Virus record (IMG/VR): IMGVR_UViG_3300009182_002237 | Span: 1-44,182 of that record | Direction: 5' to 3' (one strand) | Source of the DNA: a virus | Length of the DNA: 44,182 nt | Shown here: positions 1 to 7,238 of the stretch, piece by piece | Layout of the letters: each line of letters begins with the position of its first letter | Numbering within the stretch: the first letter of the stretch is position 1 | Notes under the pieces: generated by a model | Told to the model about the DNA's origin: nothing | The model's input: only the letters and a program-made list of their open reading frames with translations | The model's database searches: none | Translations under genes and position numbers: made by a program

Positions 1-1
1 G

Positions 2-778
2 AAGGCAGATTCTAAGTGGCATGAAAAAATACAAAATACAACTACACGAGCATCAATCACAAAAGAATATCCATTGTTCTATGAAACACACCTTAAAGAT
101 AAGAATATATTAGTAAAAGATATATGTGACGTTTATTCTATTTTTATGGCAAATACTGATAGATATAATTTATTGGGTATACATGGTAGTCCATTTCCTC
201 GGCATACAAGTGATACATGGAGAAAAAGAATTAAAATCTATTCAATGCTTGATGATGATGGTACTATGTCTTTCAATACAATTAAAGATAAAATTACAAT
301 TGATCGTGGTGAAATTAATGCATTAAGTTTATTTTTTAATAAAGATGCTGTTATTGATCAACTTAATCAGTATAAGAATAAATGTCCTGTTGAAATTAAT
401 AATTTATTGGATCTGCAGTGGTTTATTTGGCTTTCACGCTGGGGTAAAGCATATAACGTATGTGTAACAAGAGGAGAAAATCCAAATATATTTGATACAA
501 TAAAAGGATTTTACGATACTGAAGATTTTATCAATTATGCTCTTACATATAATGGTGTATTAAAGACACAAGAAATAAAAGGACCAATTAAGAAAATAAT
601 TTATGATTATACCAATGATGAAGATTATTATTTGAATAAAGAGCCATTGGCATCAACATCCGCATCTGGTGGTGCGTCTAATCCTCCTCAGTATTTTAGA
701 TTAATTGATGATGTTGGTAATGTATTTAAAAGTTCTGAAACAATACCAAAAGATACTATTGAAAAGTTACTGAAGTGA
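2..778 (+). CDS. Unknown protein, 5' end outside window
   Basis: The reading frame is open from base 2, so the true start lies upstream. About 258 C-terminal residues are visible. I do not recognise the family. The protein is rich in Asp, Asn, Tyr and Ile, has a Ser/Ala/Gly-rich stretch (ASTSASGGASNPP) and ends in a short segment reading FRLIDDVGNVFKSSETIPKD. There is no signal peptide or membrane segment in the visible part. It overlaps the next gene by 4 nt (GTGA), so the two are probably translationally coupled. A TTG at 74 is a possible internal start but nothing favours it over an upstream one. Confidence 0.7.
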   Translation, partial: KADSKWHEKIQNTTTRASITKEYPLFYETHLKDKNILVKDICDVYSIFMANTDRYNLLGIHGSPFPRHTSDTWRKRIKIYSMLDDDGTMSFNTIKDKITIDRGEINALSLFFNKDAVIDQLNQYKNKCPVEINNLLDLQWFIWLSRWGKAYNVCVTRGENPNIFDTIKGFYDTEDFINYALTYNGVLKTQEIKGPIKKIIYDYTNDEDYYLNKEPLASTSASGGASNPPQYFRLIDDVGNVFKSSETIPKDTIEKLLK

Positions 779-1824
779 GTAATTTATTAATATATAAGAA
801 TCCATCTACATTTGATCGGTTAGATGAATTGGGTATTGATTACACAGACACACTAACCGCATATCAAATAGGATTTTTAGGCAACACAGGTATGGGTATT
901 GATAGAACAGTGCCAAGTATTTTCAATCTAACACCATGTCCTATACCTAGTTATTTAACAACAAAGAGTTTCTCTGATATCGTATATGAGAGGGCAACAG
1001 ACTTAAAGAACCAAGGTTATCAAGATGTATTGGTATCCGGTCTATCATCATTAGTTGTTGTTAAAGCATTAGAGGATGTTGGTGCAAGACCTCATGTTAT
1101 AATAACAGATAATGATATACAGACTTTACCCGAAGTATATGAGAGAATAAAACATCTGTCTCATGATATTGTACCTTTAAGTGAGTTAATGAATGGTAAT
1201 ATATTAAAAACTAAAGTTATTACCGGAAGTGGTGGAAAATATCTTTATAATGTATCAAACAATTATTGGTTATCCAATTTTCCAGGTATTGATATGGGTA
1301 AAAATGTTATTCCTTTTAATTTATCGGTAATAGTTTTTAATGCAATGAATATGGGCATTTGGTATAAAAATAGATTTAAGAGTAGTGCCATGGCAAAATA
1401 TTATTCTGATAAAAAGGTTGCATTTAGAAATATAGAAGAATATCTACAGGGTTTAATGAGTAGATCACCAATAGAGATAAAAACTAAGTATGATTTTTAT
1501 TGGTGGATATCTTTTGTAATGAAATGGTATTCTATAAGATATCGGTTTATAGGTATAACTGGCAATTTTGTTAATACTGAATCTTTCTTTGATACACCAG
1601 ATTTTCAATCTTGGTCAATAGCCAATCATTATACAAAATCAAGAAAAGTATTTTCTGATTTTATTGGTCAGGATATTGAATTAAAATCATCTAATGTTGT
1701 GAGATATTATTCCAACAATGTTACTTGGAAAATATGTTGGGCAGATAGTGATGGCCAAATGGTACCTGAATCAATATCTCCAACTATAGACCAAGTGCGG
1801 TCTGTATTATCTAATCAACCGTAG
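775..1824 (+). CDS. Asparagine synthase/ATP-pyrophosphatase-like protein (degenerate)
   Basis: 349 aa from a GTG that overlaps the previous stop. Residues around 85-95 read VLVSGLSSLVVVKAL, which resembles the PP-loop SGGxDS of adenine-nucleotide alpha hydrolases, but the Gly-Gly and Asp are not kept. The C-terminal half has YDFYWWISFVMKW and FFDTPDFQSWS, a pattern I associate with phage asparagine-synthase-like or PP-loop proteins. The fold assignment is an inference from these motifs. With the signature changed, ATP activation may be lost or altered. Its end overlaps by 18 nt the convergent TctC-like gene on the minus strand. Confidence 0.5.
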   Translation: MSNLLIYKNPSTFDRLDELGIDYTDTLTAYQIGFLGNTGMGIDRTVPSIFNLTPCPIPSYLTTKSFSDIVYERATDLKNQGYQDVLVSGLSSLVVVKALEDVGARPHVIITDNDIQTLPEVYERIKHLSHDIVPLSELMNGNILKTKVITGSGGKYLYNVSNNYWLSNFPGIDMGKNVIPFNLSVIVFNAMNMGIWYKNRFKSSAMAKYYSDKKVAFRNIEEYLQGLMSRSPIEIKTKYDFYWWISFVMKWYSIRYRFIGITGNFVNTESFFDTPDFQSWSIANHYTKSRKVFSDFIGQDIELKSSNVVRYYSNNVTWKICWADSDGQMVPESISPTIDQVRSVLSNQP

Positions 1825-2658
1825 AGATTTCCACTGATTTATTTGATTAGTCAGGAGCATATCATATTCAATATTATTCAATGATTTTACTGATATTCCA
1901 TTCTCTTGCATTTTTAATTTAAATTTATCAGATTCTATTATACTAACGATATTATCTTTAAATTTATTATCAATCCTACCTTTTTTACTTAGTATCATTA
2001 CATTGGTATGGACAATTAAATTCTTTGATCCTTTAATATCATCAAGAGGTTCATCAAATAATTTGAGTATTATTCTAATTTTACCTATTTTATGTAGTGG
2101 TCTTGATAATAATACAGTTGATGATGTAACATCTATTTGACCACTGATAAGATCAATATGTGAACCTATAGAAGATTTATATGGTATGTTATAGAATTTA
2201 TTACCTAGTAATCTATAGACAATATCTGAGGTACTTCCTTTGCCTGTAGTGCCAAAATTTATAGTATTTGGATTAGTATTTGCAATTTGAATTAATTGGT
2301 TAATAGTTTTAACTGGAACATTTGGATGGATAATTATCACACTTAATACATTTCCAACATGGGCAACATAATCAAATTCTTTTTGGACATTAATACTCTT
2401 ATTACCATCATCAATATTCATATAATACTTTAGATATGCATTGAGTTGACCGATGTAATATGTATTTCCTTTAGAATTAATTACATTTTCTAAAGCAATA
2501 TCACCATCAGCACCAGGTCTATTTTCTATAACAATAGGAGTATTTTTAATCAATTCTCTAGAGATAGTATCAACAGTACCACCCGGACTTGATCTAGTGA
2601 CTAGTGTTTGTGCATATGTGTTACTGCCGATCAATATCAATATTAATAGTATAATCAT
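1807..2658 (-). CDS. Tripartite tricarboxylate transporter receptor (Bug/TctC family) periplasmic binding protein
   Basis: 283 aa. An N-terminal signal peptide (MIILLILILIGSNTYA, cleavage before Q) is followed by typical Bug-family motifs in order: SPGGTVDTISREL, VIENRPGADGDIALENV, a VAHVGNVLSVIIIHPNVP strand and NTINFGTTGKGSTSD. The family binds organic acids or other small carboxylates in the periplasm and hands them to TctAB permeases. It is greatly expanded in Betaproteobacteria. The protein is shorter than the usual 310-330 aa, mainly at the N-terminus. No permease genes are nearby, so it would have to work with host TctAB or act as a free binder. It is the only minus-strand gene in the left part of the window, which suggests a cargo gene. 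Confidence 0.85.
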   Translation of the reverse strand: MIILLILILIGSNTYAQTLVTRSSPGGTVDTISRELIKNTPIVIENRPGADGDIALENVINSKGNTYYIGQLNAYLKYYMNIDDGNKSINVQKEFDYVAHVGNVLSVIIIHPNVPVKTINQLIQIANTNPNTINFGTTGKGSTSDIVYRLLGNKFYNIPYKSSIGSHIDLISGQIDVTSSTVLLSRPLHKIGKIRIILKLFDEPLDDIKGSKNLIVHTNVMILSKKGRIDNKFKDNIVSIIESDKFKLKMQENGISVKSLNNIEYDMLLTNQINQWKSLRLIR

Positions 2659-2696
2659 GACAATATATATAATTTTATGCCAAGGAGTTAATTATA

Positions 2697-3272
2697 GTGA
2701 ATTCACAGAGATTTGATATATTCCCAACACCTATTATGGTCTTTCATAATCTAGGAGTTTTGGATGAAGTTCAATCATTTATTGATACTTTAGATCCACA
2801 AAAAAGAGTTAGAAATTTTCATACAGATGATACGGTTCTAATAACATTTAAAAAAATGATCTTTGAATGTGTTACCGAATACTTTAAACCATACTATGAA
2901 TTTAGTTCAGTCAATATAAAAGCATGCTGGGTAACCTCTAATAACTTTCTAGAAGGAATGGGCACACATAATCATATGTCATGTGTAGTCAATGGTATAT
3001 ACTATATCAATTCAGCACCTCTATGTGGTGACTTAATTCTTTTAGATCCAAGAGGAGGCACCACTTGGCCTGAAACAAAAGAATATAATAATTTGAATAT
3101 AACAACCTCAGATAAAAGATTAGAATCTGGTGGTAAAAGAATGTATAGGATATCACCAGAGCCAGATAAGTTCGTAGTATTTCCTGCGTATATGATGCAT
3201 ACAGTTGAAATCAATCTAAATCCTACATTCCGTAGAAGGTCAATAGGACTAAATTTTGAGTTCATTCGGTAA
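2697..3272 (+). CDS. 2OG-Fe(II) oxygenase superfamily protein
   Basis: 191 aa from a GTG behind a clear AAGGAG (2682-2687). The core resembles the phage-type 2OG-Fe(II) oxygenase family (Pfam 2OG-FeII_Oxy_5-like): a GTHNHMSCVVNGIYYINS segment (first metal-binding His region), GDLILLDPRGG, then FPAYMMHTVEINLNP with the distal His, and RRRSIGLNFEF with the Arg that would hold 2-oxoglutarate. Proteins of this type are common in T4-like marine and freshwater phages; their substrates are unknown. No neighbour indicates a substrate. An intergenic stretch of 366 nt follows. Confidence 0.75.
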   Translation: MNSQRFDIFPTPIMVFHNLGVLDEVQSFIDTLDPQKRVRNFHTDDTVLITFKKMIFECVTEYFKPYYEFSSVNIKACWVTSNNFLEGMGTHNHMSCVVNGIYYINSAPLCGDLILLDPRGGTTWPETKEYNNLNITTSDKRLESGGKRMYRISPEPDKFVVFPAYMMHTVEINLNPTFRRRSIGLNFEFIR

Positions 3273-3355
3273 TGTATAATTCATGTATAATATGTGTATA
3301 AGTGTCCTGCAACCGGTCATTCGTAATTTTCGAAGTAAGTGGTCACTAACCGACA

Positions 3356-3363
3356 TATAAATA
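3356..3363 (+). promoter_or_regulatory. T4-type late promoter box TATAAATA
   Basis: Exact match to the T4 late promoter consensus. The next reading frame is nearly 280 nt downstream, so its target is unclear. Low confidence as a working promoter here, because the motif is AT-only and could occur by chance. Confidence 0.35.
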
Positions 3364-3491
3364 AACACCAGGAATATAATCCAAAACACCTCACGTTTAC
3401 GTAATCTGAGAGATGGACCGTCAAGAATCCTCAGAAAAGGTCAATCCAATCAATGACTTAGGGATCCTATCAAAGGATCCTCAGAAAATGC

Positions 3492-3520
3492 TTGACATCC
3501 AGTGCCGTTTATGGTATAAT
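3492..3520 (+). promoter_or_regulatory. Sigma70-type promoter
   Basis: TTGACA at 3492-3497 and TATAAT at 3515-3520, 17-nt spacer, both perfect consensus. It lacks the shared AGTCTGA downstream sequence. It is the upstream one of a tandem pair. Confidence 0.8.
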
Positions 3521-3577
3521 AACAGGGTGGACAGGGCGGGATCATAGAAATCCTCTAGATAATAACGGAAATAATGC

Positions 3578-3605
3578 TTGACATTCGGTACCGACCTGGT
3601 ATAAT
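3578..3605 (+). promoter_or_regulatory. Sigma70-type early promoter with shared initial transcribed sequence
   Basis: TTGACA 3578-3583, 16-nt spacer, TATAAT 3600-3605, followed by AGAGTCTGAATTGATTGAT, the downstream sequence shared by eight promoters here. It drives the small gene at 3639. Confidence 0.85.
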
Positions 3606-3638
3606 AGAGTCTGAATTGATTGATACGAAGGAATCCCT

Positions 3639-3767
3639 ATGTACCTAGTAAAATGCCCTGATGAGACTTTGATTGCCAACGACTGGATTCAAGTTTATGA
3701 GATTATGCAAGAGGTTATTCAGCAATTTGGCGCCGAGGATGCTGTAATTACTGTTACTATGATATAA
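3639..3767 (+). CDS. Small protein, 42 aa, unknown
   Basis: ATG at 3639 behind AAGGA, directly downstream of an early promoter, and the reading frame ends just before the next promoter. The product starts MYLVKCPDET and contains a helix-like segment WIQVYEIMQEVIQQFGAEDA. No family is recognised. Its placement in a promoter-gene-promoter unit makes it a credible early gene. Confidence 0.6.
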   Translation: MYLVKCPDETLIANDWIQVYEIMQEVIQQFGAEDAVITVTMI

Positions 3768-3772
3768 AACGC

Positions 3773-3800
3773 TTGACTTTCGGTATAGTTGTGGTATAAT
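3773..3800 (+). promoter_or_regulatory. Sigma70-type early promoter
   Basis: TTGACT 3773-3778, 16-nt spacer, TATAAT 3795-3800, then AGAGTCTGAATTGA. Drives the genes from 3830 to 5884. Confidence 0.8.
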
Positions 3801-3829
3801 AGAGTCTGAATTGAGAAAAAGGAATTATT

Positions 3830-4036
3830 ATGAGTCTAGAAGATAAAATTTATGAGTTGCAATACAGTGATGCCTATGCAGATTTCATTATGGACCAAGG
3901 ATATATGGGTGAAATTGCGATTTATAACGGTGATTCTCTTGTAAAAGCGATGGAGATGGGATACTTGTTTAAGGACTTTCTGTTTTCCATTGGATGTGCT
4001 GATTTAGCATATATTTACACTAAAGAATTTGCTTAA
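3830..4036 (+). CDS. Hypothetical early protein, 68 aa
   Basis: ATG behind AAGGAATT, 30 nt after the -10 box of the promoter. An acidic, aromatic-rich small protein starting MSLEDKIYELQYSD. No recognised domain. First gene of an operon running through the DUF262-HNH gene. Confidence 0.65.
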   Translation: MSLEDKIYELQYSDAYADFIMDQGYMGEIAIYNGDSLVKAMEMGYLFKDFLFSIGCADLAYIYTKEFA

Positions 4037-4037
4037 T

Positions 4038-4295
4038 ATGAACATTGGTGATACTAAATCCTTGTGGTTTTCTCATGTGGCTTTCAACCAAGCGCTTCCT
4101 TGCGAAGTTGTCGAGGACCGGTTGACTGCAGTTAAGTTCAGAGTGTTATCCACCAAGCGATTTGTGTGGATGCCAAAGAAAGCACTATATGAGTTGCCTA
4201 ATTTACCAGGGATTCTCAATGTAAAAAGATGGTTTACCGTAGAACCTCAGTTACAAGTAGTTTTAGACCGATATGGTAATTCATATAGAAAATAA
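4038..4295 (+). CDS. Hypothetical protein, 85 aa
   Basis: The ATG at 4038 (MNIGDTKSLWF) starts 1 nt after the upstream stop; a TTG at 4029 would add three residues. The product is a mixed beta-rich small protein with VKRWFTVEPQLQVVLDRYG near the end. No family is recognised. Its stop overlaps the possible ATG of the next gene. Confidence 0.6.
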   Translation: MNIGDTKSLWFSHVAFNQALPCEVVEDRLTAVKFRVLSTKRFVWMPKKALYELPNLPGILNVKRWFTVEPQLQVVLDRYGNSYRK

Positions 4296-4306
4296 TGGAG
4301 ATAATT

Positions 4307-5731
4307 ATGAGTTTTAGCCCTACTTATGGATGTTGGAGAGTTATTAAGACAGTAAAAGAGCTCTCGGATATGATTAATAAAAAGGAATTGAATCCTGATC
4401 CTGTTGGCCAGCGCCCTCCTCTATTCACTATAATAGGTAGTAAAAAGGATCGAGGCATTATTAGTGCTATTATGATAGGTCTTGGTATTGGTTCTTTGAC
4501 TCTTCGGGATATCACAAAAACAACCGAAGAAAAAGTTAAGAAAATGTATGTGGGATATGATTCACTAGTTATTGATGGTGGACACCGATGCCGTGCAATT
4601 AATAATTTTAGAGATAATAAGTTTACAGTTACCGTGTGTGGCGTAGAGAAGTATTATCGTGAATTTACGGATGCAGAAAGAAAACATTTTGATAATTTTC
4701 AAGTTACATTAGATTATATAACCTGTACCTCATTAGCGGCAATTGATGCTTTTAAGATTGTAAATCAAACGACTTCTGCCAATGGTTATGAGTTGATTAT
4801 GAATAATGACTCCTCTGTTCTTTGTGAAGAAGTGCGGAAAATAACAAAATCTTATCCAGAGTATAATTTTAATAAGTGTCATCCAATCTTTGAAATCCGT
4901 ACCAGTGACCAAGGACAACCAGAGTCTGTTTATTTCAGTTCAATTAATGAACGAGCCATCTGGCATACCTGGGTTTGGGTAATCCTTCATAAGATATTAA
5001 GTGGCGGTCATGTGGATGCGGGTGAGAAAAAGACTATCCGAATGATTGAAAAGGAAGATAATGTTGTAATCACTAAGAAGCATCGGTCAGATATGGCACG
5101 ATTTTTTGATGATCTTATGAATTTTGGTAATGTTTATGGAAAAAAGTTGCGGGATAGTGATTTTGGCGCATTCCAATGTGTGTGGTTTCATCTGTATGCA
5201 CAAAATAAAGCATTTAAGATTGATATGGAGAAATTTGTAAAGCCTTTTGATCAAGTTCGTTCCGCTTTGACTGGTACTGTAGATAAGACTCTTGATAATG
5301 TGCCGATATCATTTAAAAATGAAATACATTCTATTAAGCATTTTGTCCGTGTTAATGATGGTGCGTATTCAGAACCAGATGTTCAAGAGGAAGTTGGTAA
5401 GATTATATTGCAGTATATGAAAAAGAAAGGTAATCTGTCTAAATTGGGTGTTACTCTCCTTCAATCCAAACGAAGTTATAGTTTAACTCAACGCCGTCAA
5501 GTTTTTAATCATCAAGACTGTAAATGCTGGGCTTGTGAGAAATCCGTAAAATTGGAAAATACAGAATGGGCACACGATACTCCATATTCTGAGGGTGGAC
5601 TAGTTGAGGATGGCGTAGTTCTCTGTAAAGATTGCCATTCATTACAAGGCCAAATGACTCACCAAGAGTTGAAAGGAGTATTAAATGGTCGCAAAAAAGT
5701 ATCTTTAAAAGTTGTTAGAAAGGCGGCATAA
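4307..5731 (+). CDS. DUF262-like (ParB/GmrS-type N-domain) plus C-terminal HNH endonuclease
   Basis: 474 aa from the ATG at 4307, preceded by GGAG at good spacing; the ATG at 4295 lacks a site. Residues about 85-100 carry VIDGGHRCRAINNF, which resembles the DGxQR motif of DUF262/ParB-like NTPase-nuclease domains. The C-terminus holds an HNH zinc-type domain: CWACEKSV, EWAHDTPYSEGG with the catalytic His region, then LCKDCHSLQG (two CxxC pairs). DUF262 plus HNH proteins include type IV modification-dependent enzymes (GmrSD) and other defence nucleases. In a phage it could act against host DNA or a rival phage, or be a mobile nuclease. The DNA target is unknown. Confidence 0.7.
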   Translation: MSFSPTYGCWRVIKTVKELSDMINKKELNPDPVGQRPPLFTIIGSKKDRGIISAIMIGLGIGSLTLRDITKTTEEKVKKMYVGYDSLVIDGGHRCRAINNFRDNKFTVTVCGVEKYYREFTDAERKHFDNFQVTLDYITCTSLAAIDAFKIVNQTTSANGYELIMNNDSSVLCEEVRKITKSYPEYNFNKCHPIFEIRTSDQGQPESVYFSSINERAIWHTWVWVILHKILSGGHVDAGEKKTIRMIEKEDNVVITKKHRSDMARFFDDLMNFGNVYGKKLRDSDFGAFQCVWFHLYAQNKAFKIDMEKFVKPFDQVRSALTGTVDKTLDNVPISFKNEIHSIKHFVRVNDGAYSEPDVQEEVGKIILQYMKKKGNLSKLGVTLLQSKRSYSLTQRRQVFNHQDCKCWACEKSVKLENTEWAHDTPYSEGGLVEDGVVLCKDCHSLQGQMTHQELKGVLNGRKKVSLKVVRKAA

Positions 5732-5884
5732 GTGATTGATTATAATATGTTAATTACTGCAGAACCTGAGGTAGTTCGGACCGAGTTGAAGAAGTTACCC
5801 GAGAATGAATTAATGAGTGTTTTACTAGTTCTGGACGCTTATGAGGATTATCTAAGGAATATTGACCAGATAATATTGCATTAG
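5732..5884 (+). CDS. Small protein, 50 aa, unknown
   Basis: GTG directly abutting the previous TAA, so coupled to the nuclease gene. Product begins MIDYNMLITAEPEVV and ends in an acidic helix LVLDAYEDYLRNIDQIILH. No family is recognised. It could be a small partner of the nuclease; only its position suggests this. Confidence 0.5.
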   Translation: MIDYNMLITAEPEVVRTELKKLPENELMSVLLVLDAYEDYLRNIDQIILH

Positions 5885-5905
5885 AATCAATGACTTACAA
5901 AACGC

Positions 5906-5933
5906 TTGACATTCGGTACCATTATGGTATAAT
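5906..5933 (+). promoter_or_regulatory. Sigma70-type early promoter with shared flanks
   Basis: TTGACA 5906-5911, 16-nt spacer, TATAAT 5928-5933, then GTAGTCTGAATTGATTGAT. Upstream AATCAATGACTTAC recurs before other promoters. Confidence 0.85.
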
Positions 5934-5963
5934 GTAGTCTGAATTGATTGATTAGGAGTTGTT

Positions 5964-6176
5964 ATGATTATTGAAAGATACGAAGAAGGTGCCCATGTTG
6001 TTATTATAACCTCTGAGGGTGCTGAGTGCTGGGGTACCGTGTTGGATAGTCGTGTTAAGTTCGGTGCTGATGCAGTTATTCAGTATGAAGTTAGGTTGGA
6101 CTGGCAATCCAAGGTGGAATATGTTAATATGGATAAGGTTTTGTGTCTGGTATCTGAATTGGAAAATAATAATTAA
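5964..6176 (+). CDS. Hypothetical beta-rich protein, 70 aa
   Basis: ATG behind AGGAG (TAGGAGTTGTT), a single-gene transcription unit between two early promoters. The pattern HVVIITSEGAECWGTVLDS and VIQYEVRLDWQSKVEYV suggests a small SH3-like beta barrel; this is inferred from alternating hydrophobics only. Confidence 0.65.
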   Translation: MIIERYEEGAHVVIITSEGAECWGTVLDSRVKFGADAVIQYEVRLDWQSKVEYVNMDKVLCLVSELENNN

Positions 6177-6179
6177 TGC

Positions 6180-6207
6180 TTGACATTTGGTATAGTTGTG
6201 TTATAAT
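6180..6207 (+). promoter_or_regulatory. Sigma70-type promoter for the structured RNA-tRNA unit
   Basis: TTGACA 6180-6185, 16-nt spacer, TATAAT 6202-6207, then GTAGTCTGAATTGATTGAT. No protein gene follows for 470 nt; the transcript carries a boxA-like site, two structured RNAs and a tRNA. Confidence 0.85.
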
Positions 6208-6226
6208 GTAGTCTGAATTGATTGAT

Positions 6227-6242
6227 TGTTCTTTAAAAATTT
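6227..6242 (+). promoter_or_regulatory. boxA-like antitermination site
   Basis: TGTTCTTTAAAAATTT, near the 5' end of a stable-RNA transcript. It resembles the boxA of bacterial rRNA leaders (E. coli TGCTCTTTAACA), and in particular the TTCTTTAAAAA form I associate with betaproteobacterial rRNA operons. It would recruit NusB/NusE so that polymerase passes the strong hairpins that follow. Function is inferred from sequence and position. Confidence 0.5.
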
Positions 6243-6243
6243 G

Positions 6244-6378
6244 AGAGTATTATAAGAGTGAATGCTGTTGCCAGTCCTGTTTCTGACCGGGAAGAGTAAA
6301 ATCTTTAGAAAAACCATGTGGCGTTAGCCTAGGTTGTTAAGAAGAGTCAACGGATAGTGTTCACCCTTATAATACTCT
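6244..6378 (+). ncRNA. Structured RNA 1, closed by a 17-bp terminal helix
   Basis: AGAGTATTATAAGAGTG (6244-6260) pairs with CACCCTTATAATACTCT (6362-6378), 16 of 17 pairs. The interior holds smaller possible hairpins such as GGC-GTTA-GCC and GTTG-loop-CAAC. There is no open reading frame of note. Length about 135 nt. Position beside a tRNA recalls the stable RNAs C and D of the T4 tRNA cluster, but I see no sequence match to a named family. Confidence 0.7.
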
Positions 6379-6391
6379 TAGAGTAGTTATT

Positions 6392-6528
6392 GTAAAGTGC
6401 TATAGGGTATCGTGGAATTGATCAGCCACTATGCGGGCCTAACTGTGCGAGGAACAGGTCCTGATATAACCGCTATTCGCTTGTCAGAGGAAGCACCTTT
6501 GTTGACAAATCGGCACATAGCACTTTAC
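6392..6528 (+). ncRNA. Structured RNA 2, closed by a perfect 12-bp helix
   Basis: GTAAAGTGCTAT (6392-6403) pairs perfectly with ATAGCACTTTAC (6517-6528). Inside are GTGG-loop-CCAC, AGGA-loop-TCCT and TTGTCA-loop-TGACAA hairpins, suggesting a multi-branched fold. Length 137 nt, almost the same as RNA 1, 13 nt upstream, although their sequences differ. A TTG-initiated frame crossing this RNA and the tRNA is a shadow. Confidence 0.7.
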
Positions 6529-6541
6529 AATGATTATTTTT

Positions 6542-6616
6542 GGGCCTATAGCTTAATGGTAAAGCATTCGACTCATAATCGAACGAGTCTAAGTTCAATT
6601 CTTAGTAGGCCCACCA
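6542..6616 (+). tRNA. tRNA with CAT anticodon (elongator Met or Ile2)
   Basis: Acceptor GGGCCTA/TAGGCCC, D stem GCTT/AAGC, anticodon stem TTCGA/TCGAA with loop CTCATAA, T arm CTAAG/CTTAG, discriminator A, encoded CCA. The anticodon is CAT; whether C34 is converted to lysidine (Ile, AUA codons) cannot be told from sequence alone. Ile2 would suit the AT-rich codon use. Confidence 0.93.
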
Positions 6617-6627
6617 CAGTGAAACGC

Positions 6628-6655
6628 TTGACATTGGGTACAGTTCTGTTATAAT
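6628..6655 (+). promoter_or_regulatory. Sigma70-type early promoter
   Basis: TTGACA 6628-6633, 16-nt spacer, TATAAT 6650-6655, then GTAGTCTGAATAGTTGATT. Drives the genes from 6685 to 7686. Confidence 0.85.
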
Positions 6656-6684
6656 GTAGTCTGAATAGTTGATTAGGAGTTGTT

Positions 6685-6897
6685 ATGAAAATTAGAGCAA
6701 TTGTAAATAATGTTTGTTTTTATACTAGTACCACTGCAATTAAGAGGCGCACTGTATCGGATTTTAGTTTACAGAATACTGCTATGTTCTTTGCTTTGGA
6801 TTGTATGGGTAAAGACCGTGGTATTGGTAAGACGGTTACTCTATACGATGAGAAAATGAACCAGTTTAAATTTGATATTCAATTGACGAGGGCCTAA
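6685..6897 (+). CDS. Hypothetical protein, 70 aa
   Basis: ATG behind AGGAG. Starts MKIRAIVNNVCFYT; no known motif. First gene of a five-promoter-spaced set of small early genes; ends 1 nt before the next start. Confidence 0.65.
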   Translation: MKIRAIVNNVCFYTSTTAIKRRTVSDFSLQNTAMFFALDCMGKDRGIGKTVTLYDEKMNQFKFDIQLTRA

Positions 6898-6898
6898 G

Positions 6899-7234
6899 AT
6901 GAAAACAGTTGAACAGTTGGTATGTGAGTATTGCGATATTTTACATGGAATTTATGAGAAAACCGCTTCTAATTCTTTTTTTACTCAATATTACTTGATT
7001 GACTCTGGTAATAAGTATTTTAAGATTATTATGAAGCAAAAATACAAGGAAACTGATGAATGGAGTAGTAGTGCTTCAGTTCATGCCTTCGTAGAGAAAA
7101 AGACGGGTAATGTGTTAATGGCATCCAGTTACAAAGCACCCGCAAAGAATGGTGTCCGATATAATCTATTCAAAGATTTAGAGTATATCAAGGATAATGC
7201 CGATTGGGCTGGTTCTTACTTATATAAGAGGTAA
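6899..7234 (+). CDS. Conserved phage protein, 111 aa
   Basis: The C-terminal pattern ASSYKAPAKNGVRYNL followed by DWAGSYLYKR is, as I recall, recurrent in small conserved phage proteins of unknown function. The middle FKIIMKQKYKET...SVHAFVEKKTGNVLMA looks like a beta sheet packing domain. No catalytic motif. Cytoplasmic. Confidence 0.7.
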   Translation: MKTVEQLVCEYCDILHGIYEKTASNSFFTQYYLIDSGNKYFKIIMKQKYKETDEWSSSASVHAFVEKKTGNVLMASSYKAPAKNGVRYNLFKDLEYIKDNADWAGSYLYKR

Positions 7235-7238
7235 TATT

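Larger units (their letters stand above)
3273..3638. other. Intergenic regulatory region with repeats and tandem promoters
   Basis: 366 nt without a convincing gene. It holds a TATAAATA late-type box (3356-3363), two copies of a 14-nt element (GAATCCTCAGAAAA at 3424-3437 and GGATCCTCAGAAAA at 3475-3488), a GGATCC-loop-GGATCC hairpin (3462-3480) and two sigma70 promoters (3492-3520 and 3578-3605). The sequence AATCAATGACTTA, found upstream of several other promoters in this genome, is also here. It marks the start of the rightward early gene block. Confidence 0.6.

Noticed and set aside
6412-6654. 80-codon frame over the second structured RNA and the tRNA
   Set aside because: It starts at TTG, runs through a complete tRNA and the next promoter, and has no ribosome site. 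It is a shadow of RNA genes.
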